This document shows positions 23,488-31,083 of a stretch of 34,067 nucleotides of DNA, piece by piece; within the stretch, counting starts at the first letter, position 1, and each line of letters opens with the position of its first letter. Under the pieces are notes generated by a model, which was not told the DNA's origin, did not search any database, and was given only the letters and a program-made list of their open reading frames with translations. The position numbers and the translations under genes were made by a program. The DNA is from a virus. The stretch spans positions 1 to 34,067 of IMG/VR virus record IMGVR_UViG_3300025853_005465; one strand, written 5' to 3'.

Positions 23488-23814
23488 TCAGTTATCAAGT
23501 GGAAGTGATGTGTGCATTTCTTTTGCAAAGTCATAGGCTTCGTCAGCCGTAGCAAAAATCATTTTCTTGCTGGCCCAATCACCATCTTCAGAGCGCCCAG
23601 AAATCTCTACCATATAGCCATTTGAATAACGATAGACCTCAAGACGTTCATTAATTTTAGCAAGGCTTGCTTCACTCATAATAATTCTCCTCATTATAAT
23701 ATCACGTTCATCATCAGTGTAATTAGACCAGAAAATAATTTCTGCTAGTGTCCGATGACAACCAACACAAACATCATTCTCTGTTTTACATACAGAAATA
23801 CAGGGTGTTTTCAT
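23488..23814 (-). CDS. DUF1289-like Cys protein with a second domain (possible nested start)
   Basis: A 108-aa frame. Residues 1-45 match the DUF1289 pattern: MKTPCISVCKTENDVCVGCH with C5, C9, C16 and C19, then RTLAEIIFWSNYTDDERD. Such small proteins are thought to bind metal or Fe-S, but the function is unknown. Met46 (ATG at 23679) has GAGGAG eight to nine bases upstream, so the last 63 residues (MSEASLAKINERLEVYRYSN onward) may also be made as a separate protein. The ATG at 23814 overlaps the upstream stop (ATGA). The C-terminus contains KEMHTSLP, shared with the gene at 33736-33957. Confidence 0.7.
   Translation of the reverse strand: MKTPCISVCKTENDVCVGCHRTLAEIIFWSNYTDDERDIIMRRIIMSEASLAKINERLEVYRYSNGYMVEISGRSEDGDWASKKMIFATADEAYDFAKEMHTSLPLDN
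23504..23524. repeat. Copy 1 of a 21-bp exact direct repeat
   Basis: The 21 bases at 23504-23524 are identical to 33818-33838 on the same strand, about 10 kb apart. In both places they lie near or inside the end of a minus-strand gene in the same frame and encode the core KEMHTSL. Confidence 0.85.
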
Positions 23815-23969
23815 TCCATATCATCAATAACATTTAGGTCATTAATATTTAATTTGTATTTGTTTCTTTTCTTTAGCGGTTTCAATCGGGCTTCATCTTT
23901 TTCCTCATGCTTTTTTCTTTTATGGCGACTGAATTTTTCTAATCTCTCTCGCTTACGGTCATTCATCAT
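23811..23969 (-). CDS. Short, very basic protein (52 aa)
   Basis: A small frame from ATG 23969 (or the adjacent ATG 23966) to TGA 23811-23813. The product is highly charged (MMNDRKRERLEKFSRHKRKK, then HEEKDEARLKPLKKRNKYK) and ends in NVIDDME. It overlaps the stop of the endonuclease-like gene by a few bases, and its own stop overlaps the next start (ATGA), which supports its being a real gene. It could bind nucleic acid; no family is recognised. Confidence 0.6.
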   Translation of the reverse strand: MMNDRKRERLEKFSRHKRKKHEEKDEARLKPLKKRNKYKLNINDLNVIDDME

Positions 23970-24438
23970 CGCTTAGGCTCTCTCTTTTTGAAGCATCTAT
24001 CCAAGAGGCTGGGATGCTATCTTCAGAAAACCAACGAAACCCTTTGGAAGAAGCCCACTCAGCATGGTTACGCTTTGTGCCATCCTTCCTGCGCTTTGCT
24101 TGGGGCATAGGTGCATTGGGATCAGCAAACAAGAACACCAACTCAATATCTTTTGGAAGGGCCTTAGCTATCCAAACATATTTGTTGTATTCATTGTGAT
24201 CCCAGAAGCGGCCCTTCGCCTCTAGATAGATCTTTCTGCCCTCTATCTCACGGATAAAGTCTGGATGATAGGTGTGTTCAACAATATAGGCGGCTTGTTC
24301 AGAATGAATCTTCCATTCGTTTAAGATGCCTGAGTGAAGCTCATACTCCCAATTAGAATCGTATCCACGAACAGGTGCTTTTTCGATGGGCCGCTTAACG
24401 CGAGCCTTCCTGTATCCTTTTTTTATTTTAGGCTTCAA
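23959..24438 (-). CDS. T7 endonuclease I-like Holliday junction resolvase
   Basis: A 159-aa protein. The frame has no ATG or GTG near its beginning, and TTG 24438 (overlapping the upstream stop) is the best start. The nuclease core is YHPDFIREIEGRKIYLEAKG with D60, E73 and K75 (PD...ExK), plus upstream acidic residues E31/E33. The C-terminal FRWFSEDSIPASWIDASKRE parallels the end of T7 endonuclease I. The length agrees with T7 gp3 (149 aa). The enzyme should cleave branched replication or recombination intermediates and may also help degrade host DNA. A basic N-terminus (MKPKIKKGYRKARVKRP) favours DNA binding. Confidence 0.85.
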   Translation of the reverse strand: MKPKIKKGYRKARVKRPIEKAPVRGYDSNWEYELHSGILNEWKIHSEQAAYIVEHTYHPDFIREIEGRKIYLEAKGRFWDHNEYNKYVWIAKALPKDIELVFLFADPNAPMPQAKRRKDGTKRNHAEWASSKGFRWFSEDSIPASWIDASKRESLSDDE

Positions 24439-24575
24439 TGTATTGTAGGTATCCCTTCAAAATGAATCTTTAATATAACATATAACTCAAACAATAAGTC
24501 TTCATCTATTGTTTCTTCTTCTGCTAATTGCTTGGCGCAATAAAACACCAACGCCTCCAAGCTTAAAGCTTTCAT
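24435..24575 (-). CDS. Short acidic protein (46 aa)
   Basis: ATG 24575 overlaps the stop of the 84-aa gene (ATGA). The TGA at 24435-24437 overlaps the TTG start of the endonuclease gene. The product begins MKALSLEALVFYCAKQLAEE and ends HFEGIPTIH; it is helical and acidic with no known family. The tight overlaps on both sides argue for a translated gene rather than a spacer. Confidence 0.55.
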   Translation of the reverse strand: MKALSLEALVFYCAKQLAEEETIDEDLLFELYVILKIHFEGIPTIH

Positions 24576-24826
24576 TTTAAATCGGCAACGGTATAGCTGT
24601 CAATGGGTTTATATGGATTTTTGTTATAAAAATCTTTCAGTTTATTCCTTGTCCACCTTTCAGTAAAAGCAGAGTTAAAGAACTGCTTATCTTTAAAGTA
24701 ATGAGATGTTTGGTTTAGATACTGCCTAAAGTTTTTCAGATTTATTTTATCTGCTTCTCCTTCAGGCATGATACTTTGCAACCACTCAACAGAAATAATC
24801 CTAACCTGTCTGTTGATCTTCTTCAT
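24572..24826 (-). CDS. Small basic protein, unknown (84 aa)
   Basis: ATG 24826 has GGAAG six bases upstream. The frame continues further upstream inside the exonuclease gene, but that part is a shadow. The 84 residues include RQVRIISVEWLQSIMPEGEA, KINLKNFRQYLNQTSHYFKD and NKLKDFYNKNPYKPIDSYTV. They are rich in Lys, Asn, Tyr and Phe, suggesting a nucleic-acid-binding fold. No family is recognised. It sits between two nuclease genes in the replication operon. Confidence 0.6.
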   Translation of the reverse strand: MKKINRQVRIISVEWLQSIMPEGEADKINLKNFRQYLNQTSHYFKDKQFFNSAFTERWTRNKLKDFYNKNPYKPIDSYTVADLK

Positions 24827-24837
24827 TGTCTTCCGGT

Positions 24838-25692
24838 TCACACAACCTCCTCGACTCTTGGTGCAACTTCGACATGAGTTAGGTAAGTTGGCCCATGAGA
24901 ATATTTGAATACTCTCAAACCCTGCCCATTGTTTGCATCTTTGTAGCACTCAAACTTGTACGGACAATACGTACAATTACGATGCAGTTTCATGTTGCCT
25001 TTCTTCCCCTCCGGTACAGACTCATAACAGCGTGGAGGTGGAGTAGCCATCTTCAGGGCTTTCTTCACATCCTGTATCTGAGTGTTGATACTAGGCTTGT
25101 CAAGCTCCTCTGGGCGATATAAACACAACTCGCCGCTCTCTTTATTGATTACAAGAAAGCCGCCCTCAGAGGACTTCTCAGCCTCCTCGTAGCCTGCAAG
25201 CTGTGACATATATCCGAAAGGATCATCTTCTCGTAGCCGTCCCTCACGAAACTTATTGAACGAGAACTTAGATGCGGTCTTAATATCAACCACTTCTCCA
25301 TCAATCTTGCAATCAATGTGTCCCTTCACGCCCTTAACAGTAACCTCTTTCTGTTCGTCAGTGACTTCATGACCTGAAGCCCTGACAAGCATAAGCAGGA
25401 TCTCTTCTAGGAGATGACCATAAAGAAATTTTATTTGTAGGTATGGTGGGGGTACTGACGGCTCAGACTCACGGTGCTGTTCGTACCAAAGCTGTCGAGC
25501 GGGGCGACCAACATTAGACATACGCAGAGAGAACTCTGAGTTTCTTTCTGATGGCCTAGCCCAAGCTAGAAGCGAGTCCTTGATACGGGCCAGCGTGAAG
25601 TCCAGATCTTCATCACTTAAATTAAATTCACGGCCTTCGGATAGCTCTGAAAGCTGTCCATAAATATCGTCAATTAATGTGTCAAGTTTCAT
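24838..25692 (-). CDS. PD-(D/E)XK exonuclease with Cys cluster (Cas4/RecB-like)
   Basis: A 284-aa protein. The nuclease core runs from GHLLEEIL (E96/E97 region), through GHIDCKIDGEVVDIKTA with D127, D136 and K138, to the QxxxY motif QLAGY (164-168). This is the arrangement of RecB/AddB/Cas4-type nucleases. Near the C-terminus four cysteines (C222, C240, C243, C249; NCTYCPYKFEC) look like a Fe-S cluster site, as in AddB and Cas4, though here all four are C-terminal. It probably degrades linear DNA with 5' or 3' ends in recombination or host DNA breakdown. The polarity cannot be told from sequence. Its start overlaps the upstream stop (ATGA). Confidence 0.85.
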   Translation of the reverse strand: MKLDTLIDDIYGQLSELSEGREFNLSDEDLDFTLARIKDSLLAWARPSERNSEFSLRMSNVGRPARQLWYEQHRESEPSVPPPYLQIKFLYGHLLEEILLMLVRASGHEVTDEQKEVTVKGVKGHIDCKIDGEVVDIKTASKFSFNKFREGRLREDDPFGYMSQLAGYEEAEKSSEGGFLVINKESGELCLYRPEELDKPSINTQIQDVKKALKMATPPPRCYESVPEGKKGNMKLHRNCTYCPYKFECYKDANNGQGLRVFKYSHGPTYLTHVEVAPRVEEVV

Positions 25693-25973
25693 TTCCTATG
25701 CCTTACGAATCGACACTTCCGTGTCTTTGAATTGTAGTGTAAGTATTGTACACCAAGCTCTTTCTGAAGTGGAGTCTTTGCAGAAAGCCTACCGTCTTTA
25801 TAAGACTTTACATCTATCAAAGTAATCTCACCTTCTGGGTTCATGGCAACAATGTCCACTGGCCCTGTGCATCCACAGTTCTTGAACACATGATAGCCAT
25901 TGTCCCATAACCATGTAACGGCATAGTGTTCTGCTAAGTCACCGACTCTGTTAGGCTCGTGCTGTATTTTCAT
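25689..25973 (-). CDS. Small PD-(D/E)XK nuclease, Holliday-resolvase-like fold
   Basis: A 94-aa protein. The minimal restriction-endonuclease fold is visible: E15 in the first helix (GDLAEHYAVTWLWDNGYHVF), then GPVDIVAMNPEG with D40 and ITLIDVKSYK with D54 and K56. The pattern resembles small Hjc/VRR/UPF0102-type nucleases that act on branched DNA. The length is at the lower limit for such a fold, and the C-terminus is basic (KTRKCRFVRHRK). It lies between the winged-helix gene, which it overlaps by 23 bases, and the exonuclease. It could also be a homing-type or nicking nuclease; substrate unknown. Confidence 0.7.
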   Translation of the reverse strand: MKIQHEPNRVGDLAEHYAVTWLWDNGYHVFKNCGCTGPVDIVAMNPEGEITLIDVKSYKDGRLSAKTPLQKELGVQYLHYNSKTRKCRFVRHRK

Positions 25974-26547
25974 TTTTTTCTTCCTTGTATTTTGTAAGCC
26001 GCATAACTCTAGCTCTTCCTATCTTATCACCTCTATAAAATATAAGTCCTTTTAGCTCAAGCTGTCTGGGAATCCAGCCTACCCTTTCTTCGCCCCACTC
26101 TCCAGCATGGTCATCTTTTAGTTGTCTTGAGGTTAGGCCCAGTTCTCCCCGTTCTTCCAAAATATTTAAAATATGTTGCTCTATTTTTTCATCTTCTTTT
26201 GCTTTAGCCTCTACTGCATTTTGATATGTAGCTTCTTGTTCCTTTAGATATTCATCATTATCAATATACCTATCTAAAAAATCTTTTATACCCATAGCCT
26301 GATAATGTTTTTTTCTATTATTTTTATAGGTAGACCATTTTCCTGTAGTCCAATAATATGAAAACGTATCATTGTTTTTATTGGTAATCCACAACATACC
26401 GCCCCCAGCGATCTCATAATAAAAGCCACGCTCATCTAAATAATCTACAACATCTTCTATATCTTCTTGTGTGTAATGTCTGAATATTTTTTTACCTTTA
26501 GAGTTTGTGCGGTGATAATGCCACTTATATTCTTCAGTGTGTTTCAC
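25951..26547 (-). CDS. Winged-helix-like DNA-binding protein, unknown
   Basis: A 198-aa protein from GTG 26547 with GGAG upstream, overlapping the polymerase stop by 14 bases. The N-terminal about 100 residues (YKWHYHRTNSKGKKIFRHY, YYEIAGGGMLWITNK) are Tyr/Trp/Lys-rich with no family I know. The C-terminal region (EQHILNILEERGELGLTSRQ, then GWIPRQLELKGLIFYRGDK) reads like a winged helix-turn-helix ending in a basic wing. It might recruit the polymerase to DNA or regulate transcription. The function is a guess. Confidence 0.6.
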   Translation of the reverse strand: MKHTEEYKWHYHRTNSKGKKIFRHYTQEDIEDVVDYLDERGFYYEIAGGGMLWITNKNNDTFSYYWTTGKWSTYKNNRKKHYQAMGIKDFLDRYIDNDEYLKEQEATYQNAVEAKAKEDEKIEQHILNILEERGELGLTSRQLKDDHAGEWGEERVGWIPRQLELKGLIFYRGDKIGRARVMRLTKYKEEKNENTARA

Positions 26548-28288
26548 TCCAGTTATCTCCTATTTTGTACTCACCATCAAGAGGGCAGAATAATTCTAGC
26601 TCCTCACCCGACTGCTTTATTGCATCAACCCCCAGCATTCCTGTTGCATCAGCCACAGCTTCTTTTACCTCTAACTGCCACTCATCATGCACGTTACAAA
26701 CAAAGTGTGCGTCCAGTGTGTTGAGCTTGATTAGCTGATTAAGATTTATCATCGCCTGCTTCATGATGATAGCGCCAGCACTTTGAAGTAATGTGTTCAG
26801 TGCGGCGTGTTCAGATCGGACATATAGCTTGCGACCATCTAGCCCTTTCAAGAAACCTTTTGAAGCCGCTCGTCCAACTGAGTCTTTAAGATGTTTAAAT
26901 GCAGGGAGATTATCGAAGAAACGCTTTCTAAGTTCCGCACCATCTCTTTTGTTTCCTCCAACCACACTGCCAAGTTTTTCATCTCCTGCTCCGTATAAGA
27001 GTGCATAGATAAATGTCTTTGCCTGATTTCTTGATTCAAGCCCTGCAAGTCTTTGGTTAGCTGAGTGTATGTCTCCGTGCAATATTTCATCTTTGAACCC
27101 CTCATCCTTCATGTAGTGTGCAAGCATACGCAACTCAAGGCCGCTGGCGTCAATACCAACCAGCTTGTAGCCGTCTGCCACAGTCCAACAGGCCCGACAC
27201 TCTTTGCCGTAGGGCGCTGAGAGGTTGGGAACCTGTGCCATGTTGGGGCTGTTGTGTGTCATGCGACCTGTGATAGTTCCGTTTGGATTAACAAAACCGC
27301 GAACACGATCATCGTCGTGACAAGCCTCAAGCCAAGAGGACACCTGTGCTATTCGCTTCTGAAGCAGAAGGTACTCAGCAATCAGTGTGGCCTCTGGAAT
27401 ATCTTTAATCTTACTGAGCGTAGACTCATCAACGATTGGCTGACCTGTGGGTGTGAACCGCTTGGGCTTCCAACCAAAATCAATCAGATACTCACCAATC
27501 TGTTTACGTGATCCAAGGTTGAAAGGAGTTTCTTCAATACGTACAGCCTTACGCTTTATTGCAATCTCTTCATATTCCTCTTGAGTCAAGCGGCTTTTCT
27601 TTTCTGAGCCTTGGATGAGGCCCATCTTAGATAGTGCGCCTGTCTTGGTAAAGTGTGGTAGAAGAATAGTTTTTAGTTGCTTAGGTCTGAAGGTCTTCTG
27701 CACCTCACGTTCTACTTCCTTGAGGCGATCAGTCAGTTCAGCGACAAGCAGTGTTGCGGCCTGTACATTCAGAAGAAAACCATGCTCTCTTTGATCTGCA
27801 ATAATCTTTAGTGCTTCATGTTCTAGCACTACAGACTGTCGGCTGAAGCCCCGTGATTCTGCTTTAAGATTATTAAACATCTTGGCGTTGAGTACTGCAT
27901 CGTTGCGACAGTAGTTCAGCATCTCTGGAGAGTACTCGCCAAACTCTTTGTGATCTATTTTCTGAAGACCAATGCGATAGCCCCAAGACTCAAGGCTGTG
28001 CCCACCCTCGCGTGTTGGGTTAAAGAGGCGAGACAATACTAGCGTGTCTACGATGGCGCGGTTCTCAGTCAGATCAATATTGTGTATCTTCTTGATGGCT
28101 GGTAAGTCATAACCAATGATGTTGTGACCTATCAGTTTGTCTGCACTGGAGAGGTGAGCCAAACCCTGAACAATCTCAGTAGGCCCAAAGGTCTTTGTCT
28201 CTCCAGAGTCAGGATCGACAGCCGCAATACACCATATCTTTGTAGGCTCTAGGCTGTCTGCTTCTATGTCAAAGACAATACTTTTCAT
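26534..28288 (-). CDS. DNA polymerase, family A, with 3'-5' exonuclease
   Basis: A 584-aa replicative polymerase, T7 gp5-like. Exonuclease motifs are FDIEADSL (D7, E9), HNIIGYDLPAI (D61) and YCRND (Y126, D130). Polymerase motif A is LVGIDASGLELRMLAHY with D380. Motif B is RNQAKTFIYALLYGAG (R420, K424, Y428, Y432). Motif C is CNVHDEWQLEV (H534, D535, E536). The residue corresponding to E. coli F762 is Tyr (Y428), as in T7. The protein is shorter than T7 gp5 (704 aa), so the thioredoxin-binding thumb loop is probably reduced or absent. It copies the phage genome with the adjacent primase-helicase; ATGA overlaps couple the two genes. Confidence 0.95.
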   Translation of the reverse strand: MKSIVFDIEADSLEPTKIWCIAAVDPDSGETKTFGPTEIVQGLAHLSSADKLIGHNIIGYDLPAIKKIHNIDLTENRAIVDTLVLSRLFNPTREGGHSLESWGYRIGLQKIDHKEFGEYSPEMLNYCRNDAVLNAKMFNNLKAESRGFSRQSVVLEHEALKIIADQREHGFLLNVQAATLLVAELTDRLKEVEREVQKTFRPKQLKTILLPHFTKTGALSKMGLIQGSEKKSRLTQEEYEEIAIKRKAVRIEETPFNLGSRKQIGEYLIDFGWKPKRFTPTGQPIVDESTLSKIKDIPEATLIAEYLLLQKRIAQVSSWLEACHDDDRVRGFVNPNGTITGRMTHNSPNMAQVPNLSAPYGKECRACWTVADGYKLVGIDASGLELRMLAHYMKDEGFKDEILHGDIHSANQRLAGLESRNQAKTFIYALLYGAGDEKLGSVVGGNKRDGAELRKRFFDNLPAFKHLKDSVGRAASKGFLKGLDGRKLYVRSEHAALNTLLQSAGAIIMKQAMINLNQLIKLNTLDAHFVCNVHDEWQLEVKEAVADATGMLGVDAIKQSGEELELFCPLDGEYKIGDNWSETH

Positions 28289-29946
28289 AGTTCTATTTCT
28301 TCTTGCTGTTCTACTTCCATTGATATCTCACTGAGCCTACCACTGTCCTTGTCGTAAAACAAGTGTGTCGCTAAACCGACATCGCCCGTGTATCTGGACT
28401 TGAGTACACGGACTCGTGTGGTGCTGGCTTCAATGGGATCTTCTGATTGCTGGTTACGCTCCAAAGATATCACACAGTCTGACAACTGAGCGATACTCTG
28501 TGAGCCACGTAGATGGTTGAGTCCTGTCTCAATACCATTCTCGTGACCGCGATTGCCATCAATCCTTCTGAGGTGCGACACAAGTATGAGGCCCACGCCC
28601 GTCTCTTCCACCAGCGTTCTGAAGTTGTGCATTATAGAATCTATATTGCGGCGTTCATCACCGTCCGTTGTCATGGACAAGAGCATATGCAAGTGGTCAA
28701 AAACTATCCACTTACACTCAAGGCCCATTGCCATGAAGCGCAGTTTAGAAAACACACTATCAACATCGTTCATCCCAAGATGGGCATGGACAAAGACGCG
28801 GTTCTTGTTCTGCCCGTCATAAAGAACATTGAAGAAATTATCTATTTCTTCCTCACTGTACTTAGCTCTGACGCTATCAATGTGCAGGCGAGCATTAGCC
28901 TCAATAGATAAGATACCATCAACAGTCCTACGCCAGTCCTCTTCAAGAGCAATGACGCCTACCTTGTCGTTGGTGTTGGTGATGAGCCAGTGTTCAAGCT
29001 CACGAGTAACACTAGATTTACCTAAGCCTGTGCCGCCTGTCAGTGTGATTAGCTCACCCTGCCGCAAGCCCTCAAGCTTTTCGTTTAGTCCCTGCCACGG
29101 GTAGGCAACGGATTCTTTTCGCTCCCGCTTCTTATAGTTCTCACGCTCTTCACTGACATTTAGAATCCCAGACGGCGTGTAAAGTTTTGAAGCCCACCAT
29201 GCAGTAACGTAAGCTTTGTGATGACCCAGCTTGAGCATTTCGTTAGGGTCTTTGAAGTCGGTAGGAAGCGTAAGTATCTTCGCCTTTCCGGGCTTGATAA
29301 TACGCGCCACTTTCTTTGAGGCTTCTCTTCCGGGCTTGTCGTTGTCGAAAGAAATAACCACCGTATCAAACGATTCAAGGAATTCAAGATTTTCTTGAAT
29401 ATCTTTGACTGCACCTTGCGCTCCATTCTTAACAGATACAACCGGCCATTTACTCCCCAAAAGTTCGTATGCCGCCATAGCATCACACTCACCTTCAGTG
29501 ACCGTAATATATTTGCCGCCCGCCTGTGCAATTTGCTGACCAAAAAGGCCAGTTCCCTTGGCAGAACCGACCCAATTAAATACTTTATTTTCTCTACGGA
29601 TTTTAGTAGCGACTTCTTCATTGTTTATGTACGCAGGGTAGTGGTGTTCAATGATCTTGCCCGACTCGTCTTTGACTGAGCGAACTCCGTATTTCTTTGC
29701 AGTCTCTAGTGAGATTGAACGGTCTGTTAATGCGTGATAGAAGGTTTGATTTTGAGAGAAGGGTGCGTTGTCGTTTGATCTTTTGAAGCTATTAAAGTCT
29801 GCCACGTTGCCTCCTATTGCAGATTCATAGTCCTTGAAAAAGGTTCCACAACTAAAACATTTAGCAGTGCCATCTGAATTTATGGAGACAGGATCACTGC
29901 CTCCACATTCAGGACAGGGCTTGTGGTACTCCACAAAGTCGCCCAT
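28285..29946 (-). CDS. Bifunctional primase-helicase (T7 gp4-like)
   Basis: A 553-aa protein. The N-terminal zinc ribbon has C11/C14 (CPECGG) and C30/C33 (CFSCG). TOPRIM primase motifs are VTEGECDAMAA (E151) and VISFDNDKPG (D201, D203). The C-terminal RecA/DnaB-type helicase has Walker A GGTGLGKSS (304-312), Walker B WIVFDHLHML (D417), and HLRGSQSIAQLSD close to the T7 gp4 sequence. Its length is close to T7 gp4A (566 aa). It synthesises RNA primers and unwinds the fork as a ring hexamer. GAGGA lies seven bases upstream of ATG 29946. The C-terminus is acidic (EVEQQEEIEL), like the T7 helicase tail that contacts the polymerase. Confidence 0.95.
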   Translation of the reverse strand: MGDFVEYHKPCPECGGSDPVSINSDGTAKCFSCGTFFKDYESAIGGNVADFNSFKRSNDNAPFSQNQTFYHALTDRSISLETAKKYGVRSVKDESGKIIEHHYPAYINNEEVATKIRRENKVFNWVGSAKGTGLFGQQIAQAGGKYITVTEGECDAMAAYELLGSKWPVVSVKNGAQGAVKDIQENLEFLESFDTVVISFDNDKPGREASKKVARIIKPGKAKILTLPTDFKDPNEMLKLGHHKAYVTAWWASKLYTPSGILNVSEERENYKKRERKESVAYPWQGLNEKLEGLRQGELITLTGGTGLGKSSVTRELEHWLITNTNDKVGVIALEEDWRRTVDGILSIEANARLHIDSVRAKYSEEEIDNFFNVLYDGQNKNRVFVHAHLGMNDVDSVFSKLRFMAMGLECKWIVFDHLHMLLSMTTDGDERRNIDSIMHNFRTLVEETGVGLILVSHLRRIDGNRGHENGIETGLNHLRGSQSIAQLSDCVISLERNQQSEDPIEASTTRVRVLKSRYTGDVGLATHLFYDKDSGRLSEISMEVEQQEEIEL

Positions 29947-29949
29947 TGT

Positions 29950-30168
29950 TTAGTCCTCCGTTTCATTGTCCTCTACGATTGCCTCGTCAACAAGAAGCTG
30001 TTGCATCTTCTGGTGCAATGCAACTGCCGCCGCCTGATTGATGGTCATGTTTGTTTCAAGATCTTCAATTCTCTTTTGAACATCAGCGATCAGCATAAAT
30101 GTCGCCTGACCCTCTGGAGAGATCTTTTCTACATCATAGGTTTTATCTTCGTGGGTATATCTCCACAT
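29950..30168 (-). CDS. Small helical acidic protein beside SSB
   Basis: A 72-aa protein whose ATG 30168 overlaps the SSB stop (TGATG). The start MWRYTHEDKTYDVEKISPEG and a helix (ADVQKRIEDLETNMTINQAA) with an acidic C-terminus resemble, in layout, short phage helical-hairpin proteins I have seen annotated as unknown (DUF6447-like). This likeness is weak. It is encoded between SSB and primase-helicase, so it may assist replication. Confidence 0.65.
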   Translation of the reverse strand: MWRYTHEDKTYDVEKISPEGQATFMLIADVQKRIEDLETNMTINQAAAVALHQKMQQLLVDEAIVEDNETED

Positions 30169-30599
30169 CAGAACTCACTCCCAGCATCGCCATCATCCAG
30201 CGCCTCAAACTCAGCACCATCAGGGCTGGCATATTCAACAAGCTCTAGCACTTGCATAGCTTGAAAGTCCAAGCCACGATAGACAGTACCATTCCAAGTT
30301 GACTCCCACTCCTTGTACTGCACTCGCACCTTGGAGCCATTACCTACGCTGGTATTCAGAGGCGCTTTATTGCGATCCATCAGTTTGGGTGCGGAGTTAG
30401 GCTGACCATTCTTACCAGTAACTTTGCGCTTGATAACAAGGGCTGGCCCCTCTTCCATGTCCTTGACCTTAAACCCGCGTGAGCGGAAGTCATTAGCAAC
30501 GTCATCAGATACTATCAGGTTCACGGTATACACCGGAGTGTACGTTGTGTTGGGTGTGGTAACGGATGCCCACATTGCTACGCCATCAACAATAGCCAT
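30168..30599 (-). CDS. ssDNA-binding protein, T7 gp2.5-like
   Basis: A 143-aa protein from ATG 30599, with AGGAGA well placed upstream; the longer frame lacks a ribosome site. It begins MAIVDGVAMWASVTTPNTTY and shows the beta-rich OB-like pattern of marine gp2.5-type proteins (PVYTVNLIVSDDVANDF, VRVQYKEWESTWNG). The C-terminal tail is acidic and ends in Phe (FEALDDGDAGSEF), the feature by which T7 gp2.5 contacts polymerase and helicase. It protects ssDNA and coordinates the replisome. It is shorter than T7 gp2.5 (232 aa), so the fold assignment rests mainly on tail, size and context. Confidence 0.8.
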   Translation of the reverse strand: MAIVDGVAMWASVTTPNTTYTPVYTVNLIVSDDVANDFRSRGFKVKDMEEGPALVIKRKVTGKNGQPNSAPKLMDRNKAPLNTSVGNGSKVRVQYKEWESTWNGTVYRGLDFQAMQVLELVEYASPDGAEFEALDDGDAGSEF

Positions 30600-30612
30600 A
30601 GTATATTTTCTC

Positions 30613-30813
30613 CTAAGCTTTATTAAAAAGAAAGTTAATGTACAACGGGATACAGCCATAGATATAATCTTCGGTCAGACGCTCACCCTCTAGTTGGGCT
30701 TGTCGCTTGATCCAACCAATCATATCGCTCACTGTTCTGTAGTTGGGCATACCACTACCCAACGTCAAGACAAAAGCCTTGCATAAAGTATCTTCAATAT
30801 CATAATCAGACAT
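30613..30813 (-). CDS. Small protein upstream of SSB, unknown
   Basis: A 66-aa protein with AGGAG upstream of ATG 30813. The helical sequence includes DIEDTLCKAFVLTLGSGMPN and GERLTEDYIYGCIPLYINFL. It lies between the first gene after the promoter and SSB, so it is expressed early. No family is recognised. Confidence 0.6.
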   Translation of the reverse strand: MSDYDIEDTLCKAFVLTLGSGMPNYRTVSDMIGWIKRQAQLEGERLTEDYIYGCIPLYINFLFNKA

Positions 30814-30815
30814 TA

Positions 30816-31049
30816 TTAATAATCTCCTGTGAGAATGGTATGCTTTACTAAGTCTAATAAAAGATTAAACTTTTCCATCTCTACATCAGATACTACCTTC
30901 AACTCCTCACCAGTGTCAACAATAAGAATAAAGGGGTATCTAATTTCTTCATCGTTTGATTGATCTCTAAGATTTTGAAGACCTTCTAAGACTTTATCAC
31001 TTAAAGTTTTTTTATTACTTTTATCAAAGTTTCCTTGTATGATTTTCAA
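30816..31049 (-). CDS. First gene after the early promoter, unknown small acidic protein
   Basis: TTG 31049 is preferred because TTGGAG stands seven bases upstream; a TTG at 31067 would place that ribosome site inside the gene. The 77-residue product begins MKIIQGNFDKSNKKTLSDKV and continues with helices and strands (RYPFILIVDTGEELKVVSDV, FNLLLDLVKHTIL). I have seen similar short proteins next to SSB in marine phages but know no function. Its leader carries a small hairpin. Confidence 0.65.
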   Translation of the reverse strand: MKIIQGNFDKSNKKTLSDKVLEGLQNLRDQSNDEEIRYPFILIVDTGEELKVVSDVEMEKFNLLLDLVKHTILTGDY

Positions 31050-31060
31050 TTTGTATCTCC

Positions 31061-31074
31061 AAGTCAAAAGACTT
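31061..31074 (-). promoter_or_regulatory. Leader hairpin in front of the replication operon
   Basis: On the minus strand AAGTC-TTTT-GACTT forms a five-base-pair stem with a four-base loop, ending just before the GGAG ribosome site (31056-31059). It falls within the first about 15 bases expected after the promoter at 31084-31112. A 5'-end stem can protect mRNA or tune translation. Confidence 0.4.
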
Positions 31075-31083
31075 TAAAGGTTG

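Noticed and set aside
25657-25685. Promoter-like TTGACA-17-TATGGA on the minus strand
   Set aside because: It falls inside the first codons of the exonuclease gene and the -10 is weak; it could not express that gene.
28513-28911. 132-codon plus-strand frame
   Set aside because: It is antisense to the helicase domain and no other plus-strand gene lies nearby.
29160-29621. 153-codon alternative frame within the primase-helicase gene
   Set aside because: It is a shadow of a gene with clear motifs; composition is Arg/Leu/Ser-rich without ribosome site.
31050-31067. Upstream TTG start for the first gene after the promoter
   Set aside because: It would leave the GGAG ribosome site inside the coding region and has no site of its own.
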